This document shows positions 50,163-59,156 of a DNA stretch of 64,000 nucleotides, one piece after another. The notes below the pieces were generated by a model. The model was not told the DNA's origin, did no database searches, and saw only the letters and a list, made by a program, of their open reading frames with translations. Numbering within the stretch: position 1 is the first letter of the stretch; each line of letters opens with the position of its first letter. The translations under genes and the position numbers were made by a program. This DNA is from Candidatus Aminicenantota bacterium (GTDB lineage: Bacteria > Acidobacteriota > Aminicenantia > Aminicenantales > Aminicenantaceae): assembly GCA_011773465.1 (NCBI GenBank), contig WVXO01000024.1, positions 1 through 64,000 on the forward strand. The letters run 5' to 3'.

Positions 50163-50184
50163 TTCCTTGTTTGGGCTTTATTTA

Positions 50185-50247
50185 TGTAGGGGTTTGATTC
50201 ATCAAACCCACGTAATATTTTGTAGGGATTTGATTCATCAAACCCAC
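50185..50247 (-). repeat. two GTAG-palindrome elements (50185-50211, 50221-50247), reverse
   Basis: tgtaggggtttgattcatcaaacccac; tgtagggatttgattcatcaaacccac. Confidence 0.88.
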
Positions 50248-50250
50248 CTT

Positions 50251-50294
50251 TTTGTAATGATTTTATGTATTCTTTGTAATGATTTTATGTATTC
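50251..50294 (+). repeat. exact 22-bp tandem duplication TTTGTAATGATTTTATGTATTC
   Basis: 50251-50272 and 50273-50294. Confidence 0.92.
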
Positions 50295-50322
50295 AATTCA
50301 CCCTTTGGAAATAAAATGGAAT

Positions 50323-50349
50323 TGTAGGGGCTTGATTTATCAAGCCCGC
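50323..50349 (-). repeat. GTAG-palindrome element, reverse
   Basis: tgtaggggcttgatttatcaagcccgc. Confidence 0.9.
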
Positions 50350-50408
50350 CTGTTTTTATAAGGATTTTATAAATTAAATCCATATTTTGAAGATAAAGCG
50401 CTAAACAC

Positions 50409-51332
50409 ATGGCAAAATTAAAAGTAGGCTACGTGGCCATAATTGGTCGCCCCAATGTAGGCAAATCCACACTTCTCAACACAATGTTGGGGCAAAAAGT
50501 AGCCATCATCTCTGATAAGCCCCAGACAACAAGAATCAGCATCCTCGGCATCAAAACTACTGAAAAAGGACAAATTATTTTTGTCGACAATCCCGGCATT
50601 CATAAGCCTTTGCATAATTTGAACAAGAGAATGATGAATTTTGTCTATTCTGCTCTGGAGACCTCTAACCTCGTCAATTTGCTTATCGACGCCACGTTGA
50701 AGTTTGGTCAGGGAGACCAATTCGTCATTGAAACGTTGAAAAATATTTCCACCCCGATATTTCTGCTGATTAATAAGGTAGATATCGTTAAAAAAGAAAA
50801 AATCCTTCTCCTCATCGACAAATACAAAGACCTGCTGAATTTTAAAGAGATCATTCCTATTTCTGCACTCAAGGGAACTAACCTCGATGTCCTCGAGGAT
50901 GAAATCTACAATAATTTGCCTGAAGCTCAAAAAATTTATTCCGATGATGAAATATCAGATCAATCTGAGAGATTTCTTCAATCAGAAATTATTCGAGAAA
51001 AAGTTCTAAGCCATGTCGAACAAGAACTTCCTTTTGTGACAGCTGTCTATGTTGACAAGTTGGAAGATGAAGTGAAAGATTCCTCTCCGAATGCACAATC
51101 AGGGAAAAAGAAAAAGATAAAATACATCAAGGCCACTATCTTTGTCGAGAAAGAGTCACATCGAAGAATCGTCATCGGCAAACAGGGACGGCTGATAAAG
51201 ACAATCGGCACCCAAGCTCGCCAAGAGCTGGAGAAAATTCTGGGTACACGTGTTTTCCTTGATTTGTGGGTAAAGGTCAAGGAAAAATGGCGCGACTCAC
51301 CAGACGTCCTGGATTTAATAGAAAGCCAATAA
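50409..51332 (+). CDS. era: GTPase Era
   Basis: IIGRPNVGKSTLLNTMLGQKVAIISDKPQTTR; DNPGIHKP; NKVD; C-terminal KH RRIVIGKQGRLIKTIGTQARQELE. Confidence 0.96.
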   Translation: MAKLKVGYVAIIGRPNVGKSTLLNTMLGQKVAIISDKPQTTRISILGIKTTEKGQIIFVDNPGIHKPLHNLNKRMMNFVYSALETSNLVNLLIDATLKFGQGDQFVIETLKNISTPIFLLINKVDIVKKEKILLLIDKYKDLLNFKEIIPISALKGTNLDVLEDEIYNNLPEAQKIYSDDEISDQSERFLQSEIIREKVLSHVEQELPFVTAVYVDKLEDEVKDSSPNAQSGKKKKIKYIKATIFVEKESHRRIVIGKQGRLIKTIGTQARQELEKILGTRVFLDLWVKVKEKWRDSPDVLDLIESQ

Positions 51333-51427
51333 TAACCTATCCAACCTACCTTTTCTTGCCTTTTTAGCTTCCAATTAGCAATTGACAAGAGCCATAATTG
51401 ATGCGAAAATTTTATTCCCCTTTTCAT

Positions 51428-51505
51428 GGTGAGCGTAGCTCAACTGGTTAGAGCACTGGACTGTGGATCCAGAGGTTGGGGGTTCGAGACCCCTCGCTCA
51501 CCCCA
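51428..51505 (+). tRNA. tRNA-His (anticodon GTG) with G-1 and CCA
   Basis: GGTGAGCGTAGCTCAACTGGTTAGAGCACTGGACTGTGGATCCAGAGGTTGGGGGTTCGAGACCCCTCGCTCACCCCA. Confidence 0.96.
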
Positions 51506-51631
51506 CCTTATTAACTCAATTTTCAGCCATTTACCTTGTTTTTGTTTTTCAACCCAAATACCATAATTTCAGCACAATTCAACAATTTTTTTTATAAATC
51601 TGTGAGATGGGGATAAAAGTCCATATTTGAT

Positions 51632-51660
51632 TTGACACTCATCTCATAAATTATTATGCT
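51632..51660 (+). promoter_or_regulatory. sigma70-like promoter for kinase gene (TTGACA-17-TATGCT)
   Basis: TTGACA 51632-51637, TATGCT 51655-51660; preserved in the inverted copy at 58444-58472. Confidence 0.6.
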
Positions 51661-51684
51661 ATTGCCAAGTAAGCTGAGGGAACA

Positions 51685-54174
51685 ATGGGAATAAAGTGCC
51701 CTAAGTGTCAAACCGATAATCCCGACACCCAGAAATTTTGTGGTGAGTGTGCGACTCCTCTTCCTGCTTCAAAGGAAATCCCTGTCACTGAAACTCTCGA
51801 AACACCCAAGGAAGAATTAACCAGAGGGACTACTTTCGCTAATAGATACGAGATCATTGAGGAGCTTGGAAAAGGAGGCATGGGTAAGGTCTATAGAGTA
51901 GAAGATAAGAAGATAAAAGAAGAGCTTGCACTAAAATTAATAAAACCTGAAATTTCTTCTGATAAAAAGACCATTGAACGATTTAGTAATGAGCTGAAAA
52001 TGGCTCACAAGGTATCACATAGGAATGTATGCCGTATGTATCACCTCAGCGAAGAGAAAGGGACTTATTTCATTACTATGGAGTATGTGCCAGGAGAGGA
52101 TTTAAAGAGCTTCATTAAGAGGGCTGGACCATTAGGTGTCGGGAAAACTATTTTCATTGCCAAACAGGTGTGCGAAGGATTAGCAGAGGCACATAGATTG
52201 GGAGTTATGCATAGAGACTTAAAGCCCCAGAACATCATGGTTGATAAAGAGGGAAATGCTCGAGTAATGGATTTTGGCATAGCCCGCTCTTTAACGGCGA
52301 AAGGGATAACAGGTGCTGGGGTAATGGTTGGGACGCCTGAGTATATGTCACCTGAACAGGCAGAATTGAAGGAGGTAGACCAGCGTTCTGATATCTATTC
52401 GTTGGGAGTTATTCTTTATGAGATGGTCACTGGGAGAGTTCCTTTTGAGGGAGAAACTCCTTTAGGCATAGCTATGAAACATAAAAGCGAGATGCCTAAA
52501 GATCCCAAAGAAATTAATGCTCAAATCCCAGAAGACCTTAGCCAAATGATACTGAAATGCATGGAAAAGGATAAGATGAAAAGGTATCAGAATGCTGGTG
52601 AAGTGTGTTCTGAGCTAACAAAGATAGAAAAAGGCATTCCTACGACTGAAATAGAAGTTCCCAAGCGGAAGCCAATAACCTCAAGGGAAATAACTGTCAC
52701 TTTTGGATTGAAGAAGCTTTTCATCCCTACAGTTTCTATTGTAGCTCTTGCCGTTATCGGAGTACTCCTCTGGCAGGCTTTTTTCAGGAAAGGCTTCCCT
52801 CCTTCTGCTCCTTTGCAACGTTCTGTCGCTGTTCTTCCTTTCATCGACCTCAGTCCTCAAAAAGACCATGAATGGCTGTCGGACGGGATATCAGAAGCCA
52901 TGATCAATGCCTTGAGCAGCCTCAAGGGTTTGAGAGTCCCGGCACGAACTTCCTCGTTTTTCTTCAAAGGAAAGGAGCTGAATATTCAAGAGGTCGGCCA
53001 AAAGCTGAAGGTGGAAAATGTGCTCGAAGGGAGTGTGCAGGTGGCTGGAGACGCGCTTCGCGTCAATGCCCAGCTCATTAGTGTCAAAGATGGCTACCAA
53101 CTCTGGTCGGATAAATTTGACCGCAGGCTGGAAGATGTGTTTTCGATCCAGGATGAGATTGCCCGGGAGATTGTCAGAGCCTTGAAGGTGAGGCTGCTGG
53201 GGGAAGAAGAAATCCAGTTAACAAAGAAGTACACTGAGAATTTAGAAGCTTACAACTTTTATCTTCAGGGCCGCTATTTCTGGAAAAGGAGAGGGAGAGA
53301 GGATTTGTATAAATCCATCGAATATTACGAGAAGGCCCTTGAAAAAGACCCGAATTATGTCCTTGCCTACGCAGGCCTGTCAGATTCTTACTCCACCTTG
53401 GCGAGTCCTCCAGAGGAGGTTTATCCCAAAGCCAGGGAGTTTGCGCTAAAGGCGCTCGAGATAGACAATAGGCTTGCCCAAGCACATACTGCATTGGCCC
53501 ATATTAAGAAGGATTACGACAGGGATTGGACTGGCGCAGAAGAAGAATATAAGATTGCCCTGCAACTTAATCCTGACTATGCTTATGCTCACCATTGGTA
53601 TGCCTTTCTTTTGTCAGCTATGGGCCGGCTCGAGGAAGCTATTAAAGAGATCAAAACAGCAAGAGATTTGGACCCTTTAGCCCCAGAAATAACGGCTAAT
53701 GTTGGAGTTGTGCTTTATTTTGCCCGCAAGTATGATCAGGCGCTTGAAGAACACAAAAAAGCAATAGAACTTTATCCTGAGTATATAGGCAATTATACTA
53801 GGGAGGCTGAAGTTTATACGGCTCTGGGTCGATATGAAGAAGCCCTTGCTTCTCTTCAAAGATATGAAGAAATTACAGGAGCAGAGCTCATAACCAGAAA
53901 AGCCTATAATTATGCTAAATGGGGGAAAAAAAAGGAGGCTGAGAAGTTACTCAAAAAAATAATCGAAGAATCAGAGAAAACTTATATCTCCTCAACATCT
54001 ATTGCTCGCATTTATGGAGTCTTGGGTGACTTTGACCAGGCTTTTTCCTTACTTGAGAAGGCCTATTCAAAAAGAGATCATGATTTGCAATATCTCAAGG
54101 TTCATCCAACTCTTGACTCCCTTCGTTCTGACCCGCGCTTCAAAACCCTGCTCAAGAGAATGAACTTGGATTAA
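51685..54174 (+). CDS. Ser/Thr protein kinase with N-terminal zinc ribbon, TM, TolB-like domain and TPRs
   Basis: CPKCQTDNPDTQKFCGEC; GKGGMGKVYR; HRDLKPQNIMVD; VMDFGIARS; SVAVLPFIDLSPQKDHEWLSDGISE; TPR tail. Confidence 0.93.
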   Translation: MGIKCPKCQTDNPDTQKFCGECATPLPASKEIPVTETLETPKEELTRGTTFANRYEIIEELGKGGMGKVYRVEDKKIKEELALKLIKPEISSDKKTIERFSNELKMAHKVSHRNVCRMYHLSEEKGTYFITMEYVPGEDLKSFIKRAGPLGVGKTIFIAKQVCEGLAEAHRLGVMHRDLKPQNIMVDKEGNARVMDFGIARSLTAKGITGAGVMVGTPEYMSPEQAELKEVDQRSDIYSLGVILYEMVTGRVPFEGETPLGIAMKHKSEMPKDPKEINAQIPEDLSQMILKCMEKDKMKRYQNAGEVCSELTKIEKGIPTTEIEVPKRKPITSREITVTFGLKKLFIPTVSIVALAVIGVLLWQAFFRKGFPPSAPLQRSVAVLPFIDLSPQKDHEWLSDGISEAMINALSSLKGLRVPARTSSFFFKGKELNIQEVGQKLKVENVLEGSVQVAGDALRVNAQLISVKDGYQLWSDKFDRRLEDVFSIQDEIAREIVRALKVRLLGEEEIQLTKKYTENLEAYNFYLQGRYFWKRRGREDLYKSIEYYEKALEKDPNYVLAYAGLSDSYSTLASPPEEVYPKAREFALKALEIDNRLAQAHTALAHIKKDYDRDWTGAEEEYKIALQLNPDYAYAHHWYAFLLSAMGRLEEAIKEIKTARDLDPLAPEITANVGVVLYFARKYDQALEEHKKAIELYPEYIGNYTREAEVYTALGRYEEALASLQRYEEITGAELITRKAYNYAKWGKKKEAEKLLKKIIEESEKTYISSTSIARIYGVLGDFDQAFSLLEKAYSKRDHDLQYLKVHPTLDSLRSDPRFKTLLKRMNLD

Positions 54175-54214
54175 TGATTAGAAGTAGAATGGCCTGAAGA
54201 CAGAAGCTATTATG

Positions 54215-54313
54215 TATTACGAAAAATTCCTTGACCTCTGGAAGGACGCTGACCCTGGTATAGCTGAAGTCGCAAATGCGAAGAAGCGGATAACTAAATT
54301 GCGAGGCTTGTGA
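54215..54313 (+). pseudogene. orphan C-terminal fragment of a kinase-TPR paralog
   Basis: YYEKFLDLWKDADPGIAEVANAKKRITKLRGL*; no upstream body. Confidence 0.55.
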
Positions 54314-54477
54314 ATGAGGGGGCAGATCTTTTATTTTGCTTATGTTCTTAAGCTTATTTATTTTATCTGGTGTTCAAGGTTATATAAACCAATTAACTCA
54401 AGAGGATTTGGGGAAAGATATAGAATTTCGTTTGTGTTTATTGCTGCTTTGAACTTAGCCAAAAGGAGGACGCATCT

Positions 54478-54924
54478 GTGATTATTAAAAGAAATTTGGC
54501 TATTCTTTTAGGAATTCTTTTGATATTATTCCTTTCTTCTCCATCTTTCGCACAACTTCAAGAGCTTCATGAATTCAAAGGAGTAAAAATCCCTTGGACT
54601 CTAAAATATGAAGATGTCGTGATTGAGAAAGGGAAGTGCGATTTAATTTTTTTAAGACATGGTACATTTACAGGAAACTTCTACCTTAAAGTAAAAAAGA
54701 GGGGAAAGACGATTTGTCTTATTCCGAAAGGAGAAAGAGTGAGGTATAAAAATCAAGGGATTTTGGTCGCGTTACAGAATGATCCAGAGATTCCTAAAAA
54801 TGCCAAATTGCAAATTAAGAGGAATCCTGCACTTAAAATTGTGTATATTATATTTGAATCTGGAAAACATACCCAGATTTGTCCTTTTCATAAAGTAAGA
54901 TTTAAATTGAAATATGAAGATTAA
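54478..54924 (+). CDS. hypothetical secreted protein
   Basis: 148 aa with clear signal peptide (..LLILFLSSPSFAQ). Confidence 0.6.
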   Translation: MIIKRNLAILLGILLILFLSSPSFAQLQELHEFKGVKIPWTLKYEDVVIEKGKCDLIFLRHGTFTGNFYLKVKKRGKTICLIPKGERVRYKNQGILVALQNDPEIPKNAKLQIKRNPALKIVYIIFESGKHTQICPFHKVRFKLKYED

Positions 54925-55025
54925 CTCTTAGTTTCTTAAACATTTTAACTCCCAAAAACAGAATTATTATTCATATGATTGTTTTTAAAATCCATCAAAA
55001 TTTATATCTAAAATTTGTATGTATT

Positions 55026-55097
55026 GAAAATGGTGATCCAGTCCTAACTGAGGTTGATGATGCTAAGAAGAGGCTGGCTGGGATGGGAAGGCGATAA
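55026..55097 (+). pseudogene. second orphan kinase-TPR C-terminal fragment
   Basis: ENGDPVLTEVDDAKKRLAGMGRR*. Confidence 0.5.
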
Positions 55098-55697
55098 TCC
55101 ATAGTAATTTTTTGTGTCGTCTAAGAAACGTTATGGTGCCTTGAAAGAGATGGCGAAAAAGCTGAAATTTAAGTTGCCTTTAGGATTTGGAAGATAATTT
55201 AATCAGATCGCTAATTCTTATCAGAATTTCATAAGGGGATGCCTAATCTGAAGAATTATTCTTATGTTGTTGACTAGATCCACCAGAAACCCTGCTTATA
55301 TACCCCCATAAGTCGCATAGCTCGCTTGGTGACTTGACGCCACGGCAGTTTGCCGAACAGTTTGAATGCCAGGAAACTATATTTTTGACTGGACCAGTTT
55401 TTAGGGATCCCAGGGACTTCATCGCCTGGGTTAAAGGGATGACAGCGCCCAAATTCAAAGCATTCATCATAGCCTGTATTGATGAAGGGCAGGTCAGGAG
55501 TCCCAAGTTATTCCCATAGTGATTCCTTATGACACAAGAAAAAACACCTTTATATAAATGGGGAATATTTATTTCTGTTCGATTACGGACATTAACTGTT
55601 AATAAATGATACATGTATGTTTCATGAGTGCTAGAAAATCCCAAGAAGATGAAATTGGCATGTTATTTGCTCTTATAAAAGGATAAAGGAGACAAAG

Positions 55698-55883
55698 ATG
55701 AGATTAAGAACAAAAATTGCGATTTTTTTAGTGGCTGTTTTTCTCACTTTTGTCGGATTTAACCTCATTGCTTTTTCACCTGCAGTGGATTTATTAAGAC
55801 TTGGAAAAGAAGCTGGCAACGAAATAATTGCGAATGTTCTGGCTAAGGAAGAACCAATCACTAAACATTCCGGCAGTTCATAA
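55698..55883 (+). CDS. small single-TM/exported peptide
   Basis: 61 aa, RBS-like aaaggagacaaag, N-terminal hydrophobic segment. Confidence 0.5.
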   Translation: MRLRTKIAIFLVAVFLTFVGFNLIAFSPAVDLLRLGKEAGNEIIANVLAKEEPITKHSGSS

Positions 55884-56025
55884 GGACGAGGATCTTATGA
55901 TAAGAATAGTGAGAAGCGAAATCATCAAAATCTGGGATTGGTTGGTAATTGATTTTGAGAAGCTTATGCTCTCCCCTTCCAAAGGCAGATTAAGCCTTCA
56001 GACACAACCTATTCCCATCCTTTAA

Positions 56026-56071
56026 GAGGCTACGGTTTCCTTCAGGCGAGTAAATCGTAGCCTCTTTTTTT
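56026..56071 (+). terminator. hairpin + T-run
   Basis: GAGGCTACG..21 nt..CGTAGCCTC followed by TTTTTTT. Confidence 0.65.
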
Positions 56072-56320
56072 GCTTTTCCAGCTTAAATTATCTCCCTTAA
56101 AAACAATCCCATGCTGAAATTACCCCCCTTTTTATTGCTTAGGAACTTATTACTCGTCTCTCTTTAGTCTCTGTAGCAAGGTACCACGGGTATAAAATAT
56201 GACAATTTAGTAAAGAAGGACAAAACTGTATTGAGTGCAAAAATGATAGAGTTGACTTTTAAATTATAATCTATACTTTTTTTATTTCTCTAAATTGAAG
56301 TTTAAGTTAAGAAAATTTAA

Positions 56321-57136
56321 TTATTCAAATAGGTGCGCTTTTAGCTCTTTATCGACATAGTCGATTGTTGCCGATATTTCAGCTAAATAGTCTAGTGCAC
56401 AATGTGACATCGCCAGCAGTAGAATACTTGCTAAATCTGTTGCCTCTATTGTAATCCCATAAACAAATTCAGCAAGATCAGCAAGCTGTTGAGAAAGATC
56501 CAACAAATCATCAGGTGCATTCTTCTTGAGTGCCTCTCCGAGTAAAAGCGTCGCATATCTAAATGTCATCTCTGCTGTAGTTATGATTGCAGCTGCTCCC
56601 TCCTCAGAACCCGTTTCTGATGGATAATTTTCAAAAAAATCTCCGGCATAAGCACGGATCAAAAGATCATGAATAACTTTATTTGGCCGCATCGAAGAAG
56701 AAACAATCTTCTCTCCTATTTGAGGATCTTCATTTTTTATCAGAAGATCCACAGCACTTTCGATAAGATGGTGGCAAATTTCTAAACATAGATCGTAATC
56801 TGAACCATAAGGATCCAGACCTAAAGAAATAAATAAAGGTGCAAGATCATCAAGCAAAATCTTCGCTTTAGTGATAACATAACCTTCCGACAATCCCGTT
56901 GTTAGAGCAGCATTATGCGCTGTTGAGTCAGCTCCCCAGATGTCATTGTGACTGATAAAACCATAGGCCATAGGCTTCTCATATCCCCTTTTGATGACGT
57001 TACATACTTTCATGAATTCAACGTGAGTTTCAAAATGCAAATAGCTTTGGTAAGGGGCTCCAAACAGGTAGTTGGGTATGTCAGGAGCAATCTCTCCATA
57101 GGTTTCATCTTCAAAGGAAATGGAATTAGTTGTCAA
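56321..57136 (-). CDS. hypothetical protein; weak resemblance to zinc-dependent phospholipase C-like proteins
   Basis: AYGFISHNDIWGADSTAH and scattered His/Asp. Confidence 0.45.
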   Translation of the reverse strand: MTTNSISFEDETYGEIAPDIPNYLFGAPYQSYLHFETHVEFMKVCNVIKRGYEKPMAYGFISHNDIWGADSTAHNAALTTGLSEGYVITKAKILLDDLAPLFISLGLDPYGSDYDLCLEICHHLIESAVDLLIKNEDPQIGEKIVSSSMRPNKVIHDLLIRAYAGDFFENYPSETGSEEGAAAIITTAEMTFRYATLLLGEALKKNAPDDLLDLSQQLADLAEFVYGITIEATDLASILLLAMSHCALDYLAEISATIDYVDKELKAHLFE

Positions 57137-57205
57137 GAGTGTAGGCCTGGCCTCATTTTACAGGCACAGTGGGGATACATGAAAGGACCAGAGACATTAA
57201 TTATC

Positions 57206-58129
57206 TCAGCCCCTATTTTTATCAGTGTCTTCGTCTGCAATGACTCCATATAAGTTGTCTGCTGGAGGTGTCCCCCTTTTCTCGGAGGAAACCCTACATT
57301 CTCGAAAATGAGGTCTATCCTTTCGGTTATGAGACACTAAGGTCTGGACTACATCCCAGCTTAATTTGCCCCGCTGGGCCATCTCGGTGATCTCCTCCAA
57401 AGCTGTCCTATTGTCATATGGGGTAGTCCGATAAGGCCTTGGCGAAAGGAGGGCATCATAAACGTCGCATGCGGCAATGATCTCTACCATCCTATCTCTC
57501 AATGAGATGCCCAGAGGATATCCAGATCCATCCCTTCGTTCATGGTGTTCTCTGGCTACCTGCGCTGCAATACTCCGGCGATCTTGAAGGAAGTAACTGA
57601 GTAGCACAAAGCCGGCTAAGGTATGGTGTTCCAGGATGCTCCTGTCGGTTCTGGTCAGTGGATCGCTCTTTTCCAATATCTGGAGGGGAACGCATATTTT
57701 GCCGTAATCATGTATAGTCCCGGCCATGGCCTCCATGATCCAATCCTCGGATTTTTCCAGCAGATCCCGAGCCATGATTGTTGACATGGCGAACACCATC
57801 AGAGTGTGCCGGTAAGTGTAAAAGTCGTTCTCTTTGAAATAGTCGAGGGATTCCAGAACGGGTGGAATGAAATTGATCTTCTTCATTAGGTTCAAGACAA
57901 TTTCACTTTTTAGCTCATCGAAGATTACATGGTATGGGGGCTTTTGGAGTAAGCGGAGGATATCTTGATAGACGGTGCCATACTCTAAAAAGGGAAGCGT
58001 CTTATAAGATGTGCCCTTATTGGTTGCGATCAATTCATCCAGGGCCTCTGATGTAAGGAGCTTGCCAGCTGGAAGAAGCAATCGGTTGTCTAATGTATGA
58101 ACCGGGTAATCGAGCTTAGCGGTATTCAT
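57206..58129 (-). CDS. HD-GYP domain phosphohydrolase
   Basis: TIHDYGKICVP; EHHERRDGSGYPLG. Confidence 0.88.
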   Translation of the reverse strand: MNTAKLDYPVHTLDNRLLLPAGKLLTSEALDELIATNKGTSYKTLPFLEYGTVYQDILRLLQKPPYHVIFDELKSEIVLNLMKKINFIPPVLESLDYFKENDFYTYRHTLMVFAMSTIMARDLLEKSEDWIMEAMAGTIHDYGKICVPLQILEKSDPLTRTDRSILEHHTLAGFVLLSYFLQDRRSIAAQVAREHHERRDGSGYPLGISLRDRMVEIIAACDVYDALLSPRPYRTTPYDNRTALEEITEMAQRGKLSWDVVQTLVSHNRKDRPHFRECRVSSEKRGTPPADNLYGVIADEDTDKNRG

Positions 58130-58419
58130 AATTTTTTCTTATCCGATGCTATTTCAGGCTTTATGAGCTTAAGTGCGACTTGCTCTTTCAGCTGTTTATC
58201 GAGCACTCTATAGACCTTCCCCATGCCACCTTTAACCAGTTCTTCGATGATTTCGTACCTTCCAGCGAAAGTTGTTCCTCTAGTTAATTCTTCCGTGGGT
58301 GTTTCAAGAGTTTCCTTGACAGGGAATCCCTCTTTAGGGATTAATTGGGTTCCGCACTCTTTACAGAACTTGGAATCAGAAGGATTGTCGAAATGACATT
58401 TAGGGCATTTCATTCCCAT
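58126..58419 (-). pseudogene. truncated zinc-ribbon/kinase N-terminus, ATGA-coupled to the HD-GYP gene
   Basis: Near-identical to residues 1-96 of the 51685 kinase; ends KKL* before catalytic loop. Confidence 0.8.
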
Positions 58420-58601
58420 TGTTCCCTAAGCTTACTTGGCAATAGCATAATAATTTATGAGAGGAGTGTCAAATCAAATATAGATTTTTTTTAATTATCC
58501 CTTTGTCACCAGAATTGCTTAAGATCGCCTACGTCTGCATATGGATGCTTAAGCGAAAGTGAGGGTTTTACAGGGGAAAATCAATTCCTCAGGCAGGAAT
58601 C

Positions 58602-58638
58602 GAATCCAGAGGTTGGAAGTTCGAGACCCCTCGCTCAC
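58602..58638 (+). pseudogene. 3' fragment of tRNA-His
   Basis: gaatccagaggttggaagttcgagacccctcgctcac: 34/37 identical to the intact tRNA-His 3' part. Confidence 0.85.
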
Positions 58639-58764
58639 GCTTTTCTTCTCATCCTCTGCCTCAGGGAGGTTTCCGGCCGTGACAGAGACATCCAAATTCC
58701 ATGTCAAGATAAATATTGTCTTATCCAAATTGTCTGATATGATTTGCTCAACTAGGAGGCAAAA

Positions 58765-59112
58765 ATGCTTAAGAGATATCAGGCTCTCCTTCCCGATTGA
58801 TTGGAGGATAATGTCAAATTATTAGCTGATAAATATGACCTGAGTTTCTCCGAAGTCATTAGAACGATGATATGCAACTAGATCTTAGCTACAGTACCTA
58901 ATCTTTTCCCAGAATTGAGGCTAGGAATAATGCCCAAAGAGATTCATGAAATGGTTAAAGCAGAGGCTCGAGAAGATATGAGCAGAAAGGATGTACACTG
59001 AATGCTATCCCGAATTTATTTTGAGTCAAGGAAAGTAGCAGAATATAGAATGGCCCAAGAAAAGAAGAAGTTTCCTTCACATATAATAGTTGAAGTAAAA
59101 GCGGATCATTAA
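58765..59112 (+). pseudogene. paralog of the 63512 RHH-like gene with three in-frame stops
   Basis: MLKRYQALLPD*LEDNVKLLADKYDLSFSEVIRTMICN*ILATVPN..KDVH*MLSRIYFESRKVAEYRMAQEKKK. Confidence 0.85.
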
Positions 59113-59156
59113 TAAAGTTGAAGTCGACTTAAGAACACTTGATCTAATAGCGAAGC

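Noticed and set aside
55243-55644. 133-aa minus-strand ORF as possible transposase or integrase remnant
   Set aside because: No recognisable catalytic motif on either strand; cannot support a call.
58765-59112. Stop-codon readthrough or recoding gene
   Set aside because: Three different-context stops (TGA, TAG, TGA), no recoding signal seen, and an intact paralog exists; pseudogene is simpler.
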